Source: Limnohabitans sp. DM1
GTDB lineage: Bacteria; Pseudomonadota; Gammaproteobacteria; Burkholderiales; Burkholderiaceae_C
Assembly (NCBI RefSeq): GCF_001269385.1
Contig: NZ_CXOO01000016.1
Coordinates: 1-53,635 of the forward strand
Direction: 5' to 3'
Length of the DNA: 53,635 bases
Below, one piece after another: positions 1-9,180 of the stretch. Under the pieces are notes generated by a model. That model was given only the letters and a program-made list of their open reading frames with translations, was not told the DNA's origin and made no database searches. Position numbers and translations under genes: made by a program. Position 1 is the first letter of the stretch, and each line of letters opens with the position of its first letter.

Positions 1-374
1 ACAAGACGCGAGACGGCGGCAAATGGCATCTGGCCAGACAGCATCAGAATGAAAGCTTCAAACAGCAAGGTGAAGCCATTAAGTCGCCCGGCAAAATCAG
101 GCTCGACCAACCGCACCGAACCGTTGGGAAGTTTCACGCGAGGCGTGCGAACTTGCAGATGGCACTCGTGTTGAAAGAAGTTCAGGTGCCGATACGTCTT
201 GGCCACCGTGTCGTGCACACCATGCAGCCCATCGTGACCCGAGACTGCAAAGCGACTGCCGACTTTGAAGTCAATCAATATCGTCAAGGTCTTGGCACCT
301 TCGTCGAACTCAACCGAGGCAACGCACCACGGGTCAGTGATGCCCAGGGCAGATTCAAACAGCTTGGCAGTCAT
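1..374 (-). CDS. ISL3-family transposase, N-terminal part (runs off left edge)
   Basis: Reading the minus strand from an ATG at 374 gives 124 open codons that continue past the window edge. The protein begins MTAKLFESALGITDPW and contains HDTVAKTYRHLNFFQHEC, then RTPRVKLPNGSVRLVEPD and the MLSGQMPFAAVSRL segment. This is the usual start of ISL3-family transposases: a zinc-finger-like N-terminal region followed by the helical part before the DDE domain. The catalytic DDE domain itself lies outside the window. The gene points away from the pilus operon, with the IS end about 60 bp upstream of the start. The family call rests on recognition of the N-terminal sequence only. Confidence 0.8.
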   Translation of the reverse strand, partial: MTAKLFESALGITDPWCVASVEFDEGAKTLTILIDFKVGSRFAVSGHDGLHGVHDTVAKTYRHLNFFQHECHLQVRTPRVKLPNGSVRLVEPDFAGRLNGFTLLFEAFILMLSGQMPFAAVSRL

Positions 375-437
375 CAATTCACGCTCAAAAGTTGATCAAT
401 ATGGCAGAAGCTTACCCACTCAAATTTCAAGAGAACC
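1..437 (-). mobile_element. ISL3-family insertion sequence, one end
   Basis: The element consists of the partial transposase plus about 60 bp of leader. Its probable outer terminus is at 437, where the minus strand starts GGTTCTCTTGAAATTTGAG (419-437), a GG-starting end of the kind typical of ISL3 elements. The other end is outside the window, so neither the matching inverted repeat nor the target duplication can be verified. The element sits 13 bp after the stop codon of the pilR-like gene. Confidence 0.5.
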
Positions 438-449
438 AAAATTGTTAAA

Positions 450-1547
450 TCACTGATGCGAGGTCATCGCATTCATCATCACGGTCTTCATTTCTCCGAC
501 CGTCGATTGAAAAGCTGCAACCAGGAATACGACGACTGCGAGTGCCAAGAGCAGCAATATCCATCGCCAGACGATCATCTGGCGCACGAGCTTTGGCAGC
601 CACAGGTCCTGAATGCTCTGTGCGATCACGCCGAATGCCTCAGCCAAGGGCTTTGCACGAGTGACATCCATCAAACGCCAGTACATGGGTTGCGTGAAAA
701 TTCCAGTGCCAAATACTTCTGCGGAAGCCGCGCCGGTCGCATCAATGTGGTCAATGACGCGCTGCAATTGCCAGCTTTTCCAGGTAGAGGTCGTGCTGCT
801 GGCCAGCACTTCGATGGCCGAGCGCAAGGTCAGCATTGCGGAAGCGTTTTTGCGCGTGAGGGTCGCCATGGTCAGGGCCGCTCGGATGCCAAACATCTCG
901 TGATAGACGCGGTACAGCAAAATTTTCCTGTCTGCCCAGTCCCGGCCTGGCCCTACCCATCCATCCAGTGACCAGACGACCCAAGCCAGAGCAAGGGCGA
1001 AAATCACACCGATGTAGGGGCCGTACAACTTGACAAAATCTGCCCAGGCGGCAAGCCGACGGCCTACGGGTCCCCAGTCGGATGTAGGCACCTCAAATGC
1101 TTGCATCAACACGCCTACGCCCCAGGATGGCATGAAGGCCACAGCCATGACTGCAATGGCCATGGCCAGCAAGCCGACCCCGACCGATGTCTGAGCAGCT
1201 GACTGCAATTGCCGCTTGATCTTGGCGGTCTTGGCCAAGTCTTTGAGAGCGCCGCAAATCGCATCGCTGCCAAGGTCTTGCTGAACTCGGATGATGGCCA
1301 CATCATCGTCCGGCAAAAACCCCTCCCAAGTCGCGGCCAGATCGGCACCCAGTTCTTCGTACCTTTCGGCCCAAATTTGGGACAACTGCCCCCGAGGCGT
1401 GCCCTCGTACCGGGCAGCGTCAGACTGAAAAATTTCAAGCTGCCTAATGTTTTTGGCAGTCTCAAGTAGTGATCCCAGGTCTTCATAATAGTCGGGCAAC
1501 TGTCGTGCAAAGGAGTACATGGCAAGCCGCGTGTTCAGTGACTTCAT
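450..1547 (-). CDS. pilR: PilR-like type IVb pilus inner-membrane platform protein (T2SF domain)
   Basis: This 365-residue integral membrane protein has three hydrophobic segments near residues 122-140, 175-195 and 328-348. It matches the GspF/PilC/PilR fold, which forms the inner-membrane platform that couples the assembly ATPase to pilin polymerisation. The start codon overlaps the stop of the preceding ATPase gene by 4 bases, and a strong AGGAGGTG ribosome site lies just upstream, inside that gene. In IncI-type pilus operons pilR follows pilQ and precedes the pilin gene pilS. Here an ISL3 element begins 13 bp downstream, so pilS and later genes are not visible. Assignment is by domain character and gene order. 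Confidence 0.82.
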   Translation of the reverse strand: MKSLNTRLAMYSFARQLPDYYEDLGSLLETAKNIRQLEIFQSDAARYEGTPRGQLSQIWAERYEELGADLAATWEGFLPDDDVAIIRVQQDLGSDAICGALKDLAKTAKIKRQLQSAAQTSVGVGLLAMAIAVMAVAFMPSWGVGVLMQAFEVPTSDWGPVGRRLAAWADFVKLYGPYIGVIFALALAWVVWSLDGWVGPGRDWADRKILLYRVYHEMFGIRAALTMATLTRKNASAMLTLRSAIEVLASSTTSTWKSWQLQRVIDHIDATGAASAEVFGTGIFTQPMYWRLMDVTRAKPLAEAFGVIAQSIQDLWLPKLVRQMIVWRWILLLLALAVVVFLVAAFQSTVGEMKTVMMNAMTSHQ

Positions 1548-3463
1548 GCAACACCTCCTTCAGTTGATTTTTTGGAAACAAATGAAGGTGTGGATCCAAA
1601 AATACTTGCTCGTGAAGCATGTCGACGTGCTGAAAGCATTTTTTCTGCCGCAGCTTTGGCTTTCAGGGTCGAAAACGGTTCGAAGTGGTGTTCGATCTCG
1701 TAGGGATCAATCACCCCCTTTGACGCTTTGAGCAATGCGATTTCCATCGCGGATTTACCAACCAGATTGGATGAAGTCAGATCACCATCTGATAACCCTC
1801 TCCAGTACCTCTGCAGGTCAACTTTTTTACCCGCCAAAATCAGCTCGCACATGGTTTCGTCGGGCTCGATCATCTCGGCCACCACGGTGCGGCCTGAGAA
1901 GCCTGTCAAGGCCTCAAGTCCGTGGCGACGGCATTTGGGGCAGCCCTGCGGGTTGCGAACTCGGAAAACCCCCTGCCCCAGTCCATACAGGCTTTCGATG
2001 TCATCAAACATGCGCTTGTGGTTTGTCAGGGCATCACCCTTCAAATCATCTGCAAGTGCTTGAGGCGTCAAAGCACAATCACAATTGCGCAGCAACAACG
2101 CTTGGTAGACGTTGAGTTTCAGCATCCCTGGATCACCCAGTACATCCAGTGGAATGCCGACCTGGGGAGATGCAAACTTGGAGATGATGCCCAGTGCGCT
2201 GCCTGCGTGTGTTGTGGTGTAGCAGCTGTGTCCGCTTTCAAGGACAGCGCGAACCACTTTACCGGTGGTCACATCGCGCACCTCGCCCAGCATGAACATG
2301 TCCAGTGCCGAGCGAAATAATGCGCGCACGCCCGCTTGAAAATCCCTGTCATCGTCACCGACCAGGTCGCGTGAAATGGTCTTTTGGTGCAGGTTGTCGT
2401 TTTCGATTTCGACCGGGTCTTCAAACGAAACAATCTTGGTGTTGGGAGGCAGCAAACCCATCAAGATCGCCAATGTGACTGTTTTGCCCGAGCCCACCGT
2501 TCCGGCCAGCGTCGTCAAACCGCCCTTGCCCATCACCACCCGTCGAAAAATTTCGACTTGTTCCGACAAATACCCTGCCTCTTCGAGCGTCTGGACAATA
2601 CGGCTGCTGCCAAGCGGCTGCAGCCGAAACGTCACCGTGCAACCCTTGTCGGTGGCCATGGAGGCCCAGCGAAGGCGCAATCTCGATTGCGTGCTCAGCG
2701 TGACATCGACATTGCACTGCTGCTCTTGGCGGGGCTCGAACTTAGAGCCCGCGCCGCCTTTGCTGTGCTGCCAGGCAATTCCCAGCATGGACATGAGCGT
2801 CTCGGTTGGCAGGCTCCACCTGGGCATGGTGATGTAGCGGCCGTTGATCTTGAAAAAAACCTGACTTTCGTGGGCTGCGTGGCAGATTTTGAAATCAATG
2901 TCGTTGGCACCCTGAGAGTGAGCCCACTCCACAATGTCCATGAACGATTGCCACAACGCCGATTGCGCACTGTCGCCCATGCGGGCTCGCACCATGCGGG
3001 TTTGCTGGGCAGACACGTCATCGGCCACAACGGCGGTGAGTACGGTGACTGAACACCACCAGGCCTGCACACCCGTTTCATTGGGGGCGATGCCCCTGTG
3101 CTCCAGTCGTTCAAGCACAGAGCGCACGACATCGGCAGATGCCGTCCTGGATACCAGCAGTGTTGCCCGCGTCTTGGTAGCGTCTGTGCTCAGCACAGCA
3201 ATAGAGGCAGCCAGGCTCGGTGCCAGATCCAGCTCGCGATTGAGGCATGCCTCAAATCCAACACGGGTCAGGCCCTCGATGCTGGTGATGGGTTGAGGGT
3301 CAAAAACCAGACCCGCAAAATCCGCCGGGGCCGCTGCTTCAGAAGCGTCATGCTTCGTGGACGGGGTATCCGTAGACTGTGCTGCACTGATGGTGGTGGC
3401 GGGTAAGCGCAAAACCGATTGGGTAGCCTGGGGAGCCTTGGGGGTGAGAAACATCGAGAGCAT
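1544..3463 (-). CDS. pilQ: PilQ-like type IVb pilus assembly ATPase (GspE/PilB superfamily)
   Basis: The protein has 639 residues. It shows a Walker A loop (GTVGSGKT, near residue 320), an acidic segment SFEDPVEIEN, a Walker B-like stretch MFMLGEVRD and a TTHAGSA histidine motif, all hallmarks of secretion and pilus hexameric ATPases. A CPKCRRHG pair of cysteines near the C-terminus recalls the zinc site of GspE/PilB. It should power pilus extension at the cytoplasmic side through PilR. The frame is open further upstream, but the ATG at 3463 overlaps the pilP stop (TGATG), and that coupling is why this start is preferred. The next gene, pilR, overlaps its end by 4 bases. Confidence 0.88.
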   Translation of the reverse strand: MLSMFLTPKAPQATQSVLRLPATTISAAQSTDTPSTKHDASEAAAPADFAGLVFDPQPITSIEGLTRVGFEACLNRELDLAPSLAASIAVLSTDATKTRATLLVSRTASADVVRSVLERLEHRGIAPNETGVQAWWCSVTVLTAVVADDVSAQQTRMVRARMGDSAQSALWQSFMDIVEWAHSQGANDIDFKICHAAHESQVFFKINGRYITMPRWSLPTETLMSMLGIAWQHSKGGAGSKFEPRQEQQCNVDVTLSTQSRLRLRWASMATDKGCTVTFRLQPLGSSRIVQTLEEAGYLSEQVEIFRRVVMGKGGLTTLAGTVGSGKTVTLAILMGLLPPNTKIVSFEDPVEIENDNLHQKTISRDLVGDDDRDFQAGVRALFRSALDMFMLGEVRDVTTGKVVRAVLESGHSCYTTTHAGSALGIISKFASPQVGIPLDVLGDPGMLKLNVYQALLLRNCDCALTPQALADDLKGDALTNHKRMFDDIESLYGLGQGVFRVRNPQGCPKCRRHGLEALTGFSGRTVVAEMIEPDETMCELILAGKKVDLQRYWRGLSDGDLTSSNLVGKSAMEIALLKASKGVIDPYEIEHHFEPFSTLKAKAAAEKMLSARRHASRASIFGSTPSFVSKKSTEGGVA

Positions 3464-3957
3464 CAACGTACTCCTTGTGTGGACGTGGCCAGGGCACCAG
3501 GTACAGGCGTCGGCGGATAAGGCAGAGGTAACAAGGGCGCTTTGGTGTTGGATGCAGAAAGGCTTGACTGATAGGGCTTGCCGGTCCAGCAAGCAGTTTT
3601 CGGGCAAATGTCCCCTGCCTTCTTTTCTTGACCTAAGTTGACGCAACGGGAATGCATGTCCAGAGCAATCACTTTGCAACTGGCGGTCTCTGATTTCAGA
3701 ATCGCCCCCGGCGAAAGTGCACGAAAAACCTTGTCGTTGAGATGCATGTCCACCCGAAGATCGGAAGACTGACCGTAGATCGCATCAAGGGTGATGCTCG
3801 CCGTCACCCTGTCTTGTTCCCGAGGCTGAGAGACCTGCTTGTTTTGCACTGGTTGGGATAAAACATCCCGAATCGTCACCGTCTGTGACTGCTGGCCATG
3901 AGCGCTGAGCGCCATCACGACCAGCAAGGCACCACACCAGATGGACTTACTTTGCAT
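3463..3957 (-). CDS. pilP: PilP-like type IVb pilus biogenesis protein
   Basis: This 164-residue protein has an N-terminal signal peptide (MQSKSIWCGALLVVMALSAHG, cleavage near residue 21). Two cysteines lie close together in the middle (SCKVIAL and SRCVNL), with two more near CPKTACW. PilP proteins of IncI-type pili are small periplasmic or inner-membrane-associated components encoded between pilO and pilQ, and this gene has that position. It overlaps pilO upstream by 11 bases and touches pilQ downstream, so it is translationally coupled on both sides. The C-terminal 40 residues are proline-rich and probably disordered. Sequence similarity alone is weak; gene order carries most of the weight. 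Confidence 0.68.
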   Translation of the reverse strand: MQSKSIWCGALLVVMALSAHGQQSQTVTIRDVLSQPVQNKQVSQPREQDRVTASITLDAIYGQSSDLRVDMHLNDKVFRALSPGAILKSETASCKVIALDMHSRCVNLGQEKKAGDICPKTACWTGKPYQSSLSASNTKAPLLPLPYPPTPVPGALATSTQGVR

Positions 3958-5368
3958 AGATGGCTCCTGTCATGTCCAGAACGATCTCTGGGCGATCCCC
4001 GGGGTTCAAGGTCAGGCGTGCGGTTTGCCAGTCCACCGGTAATGCCACAAACTCCTTGAAGACTTGGAAGCGCGCACGCAGAGAAATATTCGCTTGCTGG
4101 AGCAAAACTGCGTTGACAGGCATGTCTATGACAAGCCCATCTTCGGACTTAGGAGGCTGCACCTGGATGGCAGAAAATTTGATGTCAGAGGTCGACATCA
4201 GACTGCTGAGGTTGCTCTGAACGATGGAGGCTGTTTGTACCAGGTGATGGTTAACAGTCTCCAGTGCATCCTGTGAGATTGGCGTGGCCGCATGTTTGAC
4301 TTGCCAGGTCAATTTAAGCGCCTTGGTGGGCAGATACTCCACTTCAAACCCTGCAGGCACGTTGACCTTGGAATTGGGAGCGAAGAACTTTCCAGTCGTA
4401 GGCTCTGGTGCTGAATAACTCGCCTCGCAAGACCATGATTTGGTCTCATTTGCAAAACTTGAAGCGCACTGTGCGTTTTGTAATGCCCAGCCTTGAAGCT
4501 GCACGGGCAATGGCAAAAAACTGTCAAACAGCTTTTGAATATCCAGGTGATGTGCTCGTTTACCCAGCTCCTTGGCAATCACCGCAGTCCAAAGCTGCTG
4601 CCCCTCTTCTTTCTGACGCAATCTTTTAGCCTGAGATTGAGAGACCTTGTCATCTTGCTGCTGCTGCAGATAGACCTCATAGCCCAGCAATCCAAAGACC
4701 ACCAACCCAAGGGCCACCTGAACGGGGACTGGGATGCGTTTGAATAGGCTTTGTGCGCCCACTGGCTGAACCCGTGCCCATGTGCCCGGAGGGATGAGCA
4801 TCAAGTCGGCAAATGCCAGCAACTCAGCGCCACCGGGCACATGTTGCAGGTCCGAGTAAACAGACAGCGCTCCCCCACCATCCTTGATTTGACGCAGGCG
4901 CTCGATGGCATCGGCAATCGAATCCATGATCAGCTCGGCCCCTGAGGGCTTGCCGTTCTGAACCGTGCACAGCCATACACGTTCATCTGGAAGCCGTAAA
5001 GCAAACAAGCCATCACGGGCATGTTGTGCTGCCAGCATTGCAGCGCTGACCAGGTTGTCAGCCCTTTTGAGGGTCAAGCGCCCCAGGCCCAAAATCGCGG
5101 GGGCGACCACCATGTGCGTTGCTCGCGCTTTGAGGGCAGCGTTTCTGCTGGTTTTGCTTTGCGTGCCTGCTGTGACCACCGCTTTCCATGACAAGCCCAG
5201 CACCAACGTCTTATTGCCCGTGCTGCCTTCCAGCAGGGTCAGATCAGGTGCCATTCCTTGTGCACTTTTGGGCTTTCTCGAACCAAATGCACTGAATACT
5301 CGATTGGTGGACTCTGTGGCGGCCGCACGTGGGGGCGGCATCAGTTTTCTGCGTTTTTTCCAAAACAT
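3947..5368 (-). CDS. pilO: PilO-like type IVb pilus protein
   Basis: The protein has 473 residues from the ATG at 5368, chosen because AAAGGG lies upstream and the start falls 10 bases after the pilN stop; the ATG-rich frame could begin up to 5401. A cytoplasmic N-terminal domain of about 220 residues precedes one transmembrane helix (VQVALGLVVFGLLGYEVYL). A lysine/glutamine-rich coiled segment and a periplasmic domain with three cysteines follow. This layout matches PilO2-type proteins of IncI-like thin pili, which link the ATPase side of the machine to the secretin side. It overlaps pilP and is part of the same transcript. Confidence 0.75.
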   Translation of the reverse strand: MFWKKRRKLMPPPRAAATESTNRVFSAFGSRKPKSAQGMAPDLTLLEGSTGNKTLVLGLSWKAVVTAGTQSKTSRNAALKARATHMVVAPAILGLGRLTLKRADNLVSAAMLAAQHARDGLFALRLPDERVWLCTVQNGKPSGAELIMDSIADAIERLRQIKDGGGALSVYSDLQHVPGGAELLAFADLMLIPPGTWARVQPVGAQSLFKRIPVPVQVALGLVVFGLLGYEVYLQQQQDDKVSQSQAKRLRQKEEGQQLWTAVIAKELGKRAHHLDIQKLFDSFLPLPVQLQGWALQNAQCASSFANETKSWSCEASYSAPEPTTGKFFAPNSKVNVPAGFEVEYLPTKALKLTWQVKHAATPISQDALETVNHHLVQTASIVQSNLSSLMSTSDIKFSAIQVQPPKSEDGLVIDMPVNAVLLQQANISLRARFQVFKEFVALPVDWQTARLTLNPGDRPEIVLDMTGAIYAK

Positions 5369-5378
5369 GGCGACCCTT

Positions 5379-6989
5379 TCAGAATCCATCCTCACTGACA
5401 CAGGTCACCAGGAGTACCGTGTGTGACTTCTGAAGGCTTGCTTTATCGGAGCCCCCCGCCAGCAGCGGCATGCCTGGAGCCAGTCGGCGCTCGGTCGAGC
5501 TTCCCGTTACGCTGTCAATCGCCCCAATCACGACCGTTTGACCTGAGCGCATAGGCAACTCTTGAACAACGCCTGTGCCATTCACTGACTTTTGTTGGAC
5601 CGTCACACCGTTGCTTGCGTTGCCGACAGGAAATGGCACCAGCGGGTCAGCCGTGGTCACGTCGTAGCTGATGCTCAAGAAAATTTGCCCAGAATCTTTG
5701 GCAACAGGGACGAACGTGAGGAAGGTGCCCACGGTTTCCTCTTTTTGGCTCACCGTCGGGGACGGTGACACAGTGGTCAAACCCGATGCCGGTATGGCTT
5801 GGACCTGATCCACATAGCTGAAGGTGTTGCGCAGCGCTTGAGTGATTGGGCGACCTGATGTGGTCACAAACGGGAAAGTCCGGCGACTGACCACGGTGCC
5901 GACTTCGGACAGCGCCTTGACGATCAAGGTGCTGCTGGCCAGCTTGCCGCTCAGCGCACTCAAGCCCACCGATCCAGATTGGCTGCCCGTCAGGCTTGCA
6001 GGACTGCCCAATGAAGCCGTATTTGCGAGGTTTTTGTAGACAAGGCTCCAGTCCAGGCCGACTTCCGAGCTGTCCTTGGCCACGACTTCAATGGTTTCCA
6101 GGATGACCCGCACACGGCGCGACATGGCTTTGTTGGTCTCTTCCACGAATGCCGTGATTTTTTCGAGTGAACTTGGTGTATCGGTCACCACCAAAGTTTG
6201 TGATTCAGGTGAAAGCACTGCGCGGCCACCAGACGTGAGCATGGCCTCAACCGTATTTTTGACACCTGTCAACTGGTCCTGCTTGTCGAGCGTAAATCCT
6301 GTTTTGGAAGCCGCTTCAAAAATACCGTTAGGAGCCGAGTTGCGGCCCAGGGATACCGCCGTGGTGGCTGAATGAGCCAATGCATTGAGTTTGTAGATTC
6401 GGGTTTCGGTCCTGAAAAATTCAGCGCCACCGCCGACCGGTCTCCAGCTGACACCCGCTTGCCGTGCTATTTCATCCAGCACGGTGTAGATGGGGGTTTT
6501 GTCGCCAATTGCAGATAGAAAAATCTGACCTGAACCGGTTCGAATGGAGCCGGGTGCCATGGGTGGATTGGCTGCGGTGCCAGCCATCACCGTGAGACGC
6601 GGCGAGAACATGGATGCAGGCAAAAGTGCGTCGGGCGTGATGGAAATCGAGAGTTTTGAAGCCTGGCTGATTTGCCGAATGGCTGTTTGCAAGTCCACCC
6701 CGTCACTCGAAAACAGTGCGGTCACGGGCAAGTTGGCACGCAAAGGCGCAGGCAACGTGACTTCGCGGGCCAGTGGCACGCTTTTGCCCGTCAAAAATGG
6801 TTTGTTGACATCCTGGCCGGCAACGCGTGATTGTTCGGCTTCGAAGATGGATTGTCTGGTTCGTTCTGCATAGCCCTTGGCATCGATGTCAGCTCGATCT
6901 GTGAGCTCAGCGACGCGTGGCTTGACGCTGCAGCCGCTCAACAAGGTCAACACAGCCAATGCGGCAATTGAAAATGGTTTGTGGTTCAT
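5379..6989 (-). CDS. pilN: PilN-like secretin lipoprotein of the type IVb pilus
   Basis: This 536-residue protein starts with a lipoprotein signal ending in the lipobox LLSGC (Cys20). An N-terminal N-domain region follows (LFSSDGVDLQTAIRQISQAS), then a region homologous to secretin N1 (VLSPESQTLVVTDTPSSLEKI). The C-terminal secretin domain includes VVSRRTFPFVTTSGRPITQ, EETVGTFLTFVP and the closing LPMRSGQTVVIGAIDS. Secretins form the outer-membrane ring through which the pilus exits, and the lipid anchor suits PilN/BfpB-type secretins that self-pilot. The start is well supported by an AGGA ribosome site. pilO follows within 10 bases. Confidence 0.88.
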   Translation of the reverse strand: MNHKPFSIAALAVLTLLSGCSVKPRVAELTDRADIDAKGYAERTRQSIFEAEQSRVAGQDVNKPFLTGKSVPLAREVTLPAPLRANLPVTALFSSDGVDLQTAIRQISQASKLSISITPDALLPASMFSPRLTVMAGTAANPPMAPGSIRTGSGQIFLSAIGDKTPIYTVLDEIARQAGVSWRPVGGGAEFFRTETRIYKLNALAHSATTAVSLGRNSAPNGIFEAASKTGFTLDKQDQLTGVKNTVEAMLTSGGRAVLSPESQTLVVTDTPSSLEKITAFVEETNKAMSRRVRVILETIEVVAKDSSEVGLDWSLVYKNLANTASLGSPASLTGSQSGSVGLSALSGKLASSTLIVKALSEVGTVVSRRTFPFVTTSGRPITQALRNTFSYVDQVQAIPASGLTTVSPSPTVSQKEETVGTFLTFVPVAKDSGQIFLSISYDVTTADPLVPFPVGNASNGVTVQQKSVNGTGVVQELPMRSGQTVVIGAIDSVTGSSTERRLAPGMPLLAGGSDKASLQKSHTVLLVTCVSEDGF

Positions 6990-7013
6990 TCCGAATCCTG
7001 TGGTTCCGTGGGT

Positions 7014-7874
7014 TTAGAGACGATCGCAACGCTCAGAGCGAAGAACGACACGAAGCACTTTGTTGCTGTAGAAGCAAGGCTGAATGGGGGCATCGGTCAA
7101 GGCCGTGCTGTCAAGCAGCAGGCGCACCGCAGTTTTGAAGTCGGTGCCCAGGTTTTCTGCATTGGCCACGACAGGAATATCGAAGCTGACGGTGTAATGC
7201 TCGGGACCAAAAGCCCAGCCCGCTGACTTTGACCAGCGATCCAAGGCCGTGCGCACCGTTTCTGGTGGCTGAAGCTTGAAAGGCGGAACCACCGGGGCGG
7301 GAGCGCTGATGGGTGTGCCAAATTGACCAGGCAAAAGTGGCTGTACCGCTGACGCCTGCACTGCTTCAACATGCTGGGCAACGTGAGGCACCCTCCCCGC
7401 TCCTGCCCATGCGCTTTCCAGAGCCCGTTGTTGCGCTGAATCGGGCAATTGACTCACGGGAGCAGGCTTTTGCGCCGAGGCGTACTGTTGGACGGGGTTC
7501 ACGGCTCCGTAGGCAGCTGCACCACCCATTCGCTCGGGGGTACTTTCTCCGGCATAAGCCACATTGATTTCTCGGCCATTTGCCCAAATCAGCTTCAGGG
7601 TCTGATGGACACCAGGGATGACCAAATACGACCCCTCACGCTTGAGATCAATGATGCTTTGACCGCTGGTTTTGATGGTGATGACTGCTGGAATCAGTGT
7701 GCCTTCGGGCAGTTGCAAGCGCGTGTTTGAGCCATCATCAAAAATGTTGACGCGAGAGTCACTCACTCGGTAGCGAAAATTGAATGCACCTTTGTCCTGG
7801 GCTTGCACTTGCACAGAGGGCATGGCCAAAATGCAAGCCACCAAAATGGCAGATGCGATGGGCTTGGTTTTCAT
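7014..7874 (-). CDS. VirB9 C-terminal-like domain fused to a TcpQ domain
   Basis: The protein has 286 residues with a signal peptide (cleavage after VQVQA, near residue 25). Residues about 30-110 look like the C-terminal beta domain of VirB9/TrbG: NIFDDGSNTRLQLP, then EGSYLVIPGVHQTLKLIW, then REINVAYAG. Compare the true VirB9 of this operon, with VFDDGSRTWVQF and RGSYFVLPKTY. After a proline/alanine-rich linker, residues about 205-283 resemble the TcpQ C-terminal domain (VRTALDRWSKSAGWAF, AVRLLLDSTAL), which in toxin-coregulated pili partners the secretin. The gene sits between virB10 and the secretin pilN, exactly where the two machines meet in the operon. A bridging role is an inference. 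IncI pilL is an alternative name, but the architecture differs. Confidence 0.7.
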   Translation of the reverse strand: MKTKPIASAILVACILAMPSVQVQAQDKGAFNFRYRVSDSRVNIFDDGSNTRLQLPEGTLIPAVITIKTSGQSIIDLKREGSYLVIPGVHQTLKLIWANGREINVAYAGESTPERMGGAAAYGAVNPVQQYASAQKPAPVSQLPDSAQQRALESAWAGAGRVPHVAQHVEAVQASAVQPLLPGQFGTPISAPAPVVPPFKLQPPETVRTALDRWSKSAGWAFGPEHYTVSFDIPVVANAENLGTDFKTAVRLLLDSTALTDAPIQPCFYSNKVLRVVLRSERCDRL

Positions 7875-7903
7875 ATCAGATCAGGTCCTTGGTTGGTTAG
7901 AAA

Positions 7904-9178
7904 TCAGCGGCGAGAAAACGGCTCAAGAACCATGTCTCGGGTCACGACCACACGAAGCACATCGCCAGGTTTCACGCGAAGCTCAGGTTTGATGTTCAAG
8001 TTGCGTTCCAGTGTTTTGCGGGCGGTTTCCGCAAGCACGCCTGCGGCGGTGGCGGCACCGGATGCGCCAGTTGCATTGATCGTCACTGAGGCTGAGCCGC
8101 CTGTGCGCTCAGCTGCGCGAGTGACCGCAGCTATCAACAGCGAAGACCCGTAGATCCGCCAAAACCGTGAATTGACATCCGCAGGAGCCCCAATGGCACC
8201 CTCCATGTCTGCAGCTGGCATGCCCGCCAGGGCCACGGAAGTTCCATTTGGGAAAATCAACCGGGTGAAGGCGATCAAGAGCCTTTCTTGCCCTTGCACG
8301 ACCCCAGAGTCATAAGCACAGATGACTCGCGATCCAGCCGGGATCAACAAATACCGCTGAGTCAACGAGTCGTAGATGTCTTCAGAGACCTGTGCGCGGC
8401 ATGGGCCAGCAATATCAGAAGACACTGCAACGCGCATCACGACAGGTATGGTGTCGCCCTCCATGAGGGGATGGGATTCGGCATTGCCTGGCTTGCCTTG
8501 GGAATACAAAGGCGCGGCCACGCCTTTTGGCAATGACTGCCGAAATTGATCTTGACTGGTCTGTGCGGCAGCCTGGCCACCCTGTGATTTCAGATACGCA
8601 TCCAACAATGCACTGGATGCTGGTGCACCGCCTTGCACGCCCCCTGCTGATGTGGTTGCCTGCCGCATCAAGGGGCTATCAGCATTGCCTTTAGAGTTGC
8701 TACTGTCGTCCTTATGCTCCCAGCTGGCCAGTCTGCGATTGGCATCTCTGACGTTGGCGTCTTTCGATTGCGCATAGGCATCCAGTTCTTGATCGCTTGG
8801 GGGCGGCGGCGGCGATGTTGGCAGCTTGGGCGTGTTGGCTGCTTTATCGGACGCTGAAGGGGCACCTGCAGGGACTGGTGGCAGAGATGGGAGTGGTTCT
8901 TTGGGTGCGCCACCCACGTCGGGGGCGGCTGCAGGCTTTGCAGCATTGGCCGCTTCTTCGCGGGCACGCTCCAACTTCACACTCAAGGCCTCGGCATTCG
9001 GGGCGGGCTTTTTGGACAGTTCCAAAGATGCTTTTTCAGCTTCCTTTTGCAGCTTTTGATCACGCAAGGTGCTACCCGTCAAAGAACGGTATAGCAGTGC
9101 TACGGCAATGAAAATGAGCATCGCACCACATGCGTAATGCAGCCACTTTCGCGTGGTTCCCGGCTTGAGCTTTAGCAT
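7904..9178 (-). CDS. virB10: VirB10/TrbI-like T4SS channel protein
   Basis: This protein of 424 residues has a short cytoplasmic N-terminus, one transmembrane helix (HYACGAMLIFIAVALLY), a long proline/alanine-rich periplasmic linker and a C-terminal TrbI domain. The C-terminal domain contains IPVVMRVAVSSDIAGPCRAQ, LLIPAGSRVICAYDS, RLIFPNGTSVALAGMPAAD and the closing KPGDVLRVVVTRDMV, characteristic of VirB10. In type IV secretion it spans both membranes and senses ATP use by VirB4, VirB11 and the coupling protein. The ATG at 9178 follows the virB9 stop by 2 bases; upstream ATG-like codons would lie inside virB9, so this start is favoured. Confidence 0.93.
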   Translation of the reverse strand: MLKLKPGTTRKWLHYACGAMLIFIAVALLYRSLTGSTLRDQKLQKEAEKASLELSKKPAPNAEALSVKLERAREEAANAAKPAAAPDVGGAPKEPLPSLPPVPAGAPSASDKAANTPKLPTSPPPPPSDQELDAYAQSKDANVRDANRRLASWEHKDDSSNSKGNADSPLMRQATTSAGGVQGGAPASSALLDAYLKSQGGQAAAQTSQDQFRQSLPKGVAAPLYSQGKPGNAESHPLMEGDTIPVVMRVAVSSDIAGPCRAQVSEDIYDSLTQRYLLIPAGSRVICAYDSGVVQGQERLLIAFTRLIFPNGTSVALAGMPAADMEGAIGAPADVNSRFWRIYGSSLLIAAVTRAAERTGGSASVTINATGASGAATAAGVLAETARKTLERNLNIKPELRVKPGDVLRVVVTRDMVLEPFSRR

Positions 9179-9180
9179 GG

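Noticed and set aside
6535..6560. A tRNA-like GGTTCGAAT motif
   Set aside because: It lies within the secretin coding sequence, and no acceptor stem or anticodon arm can be drawn around it.
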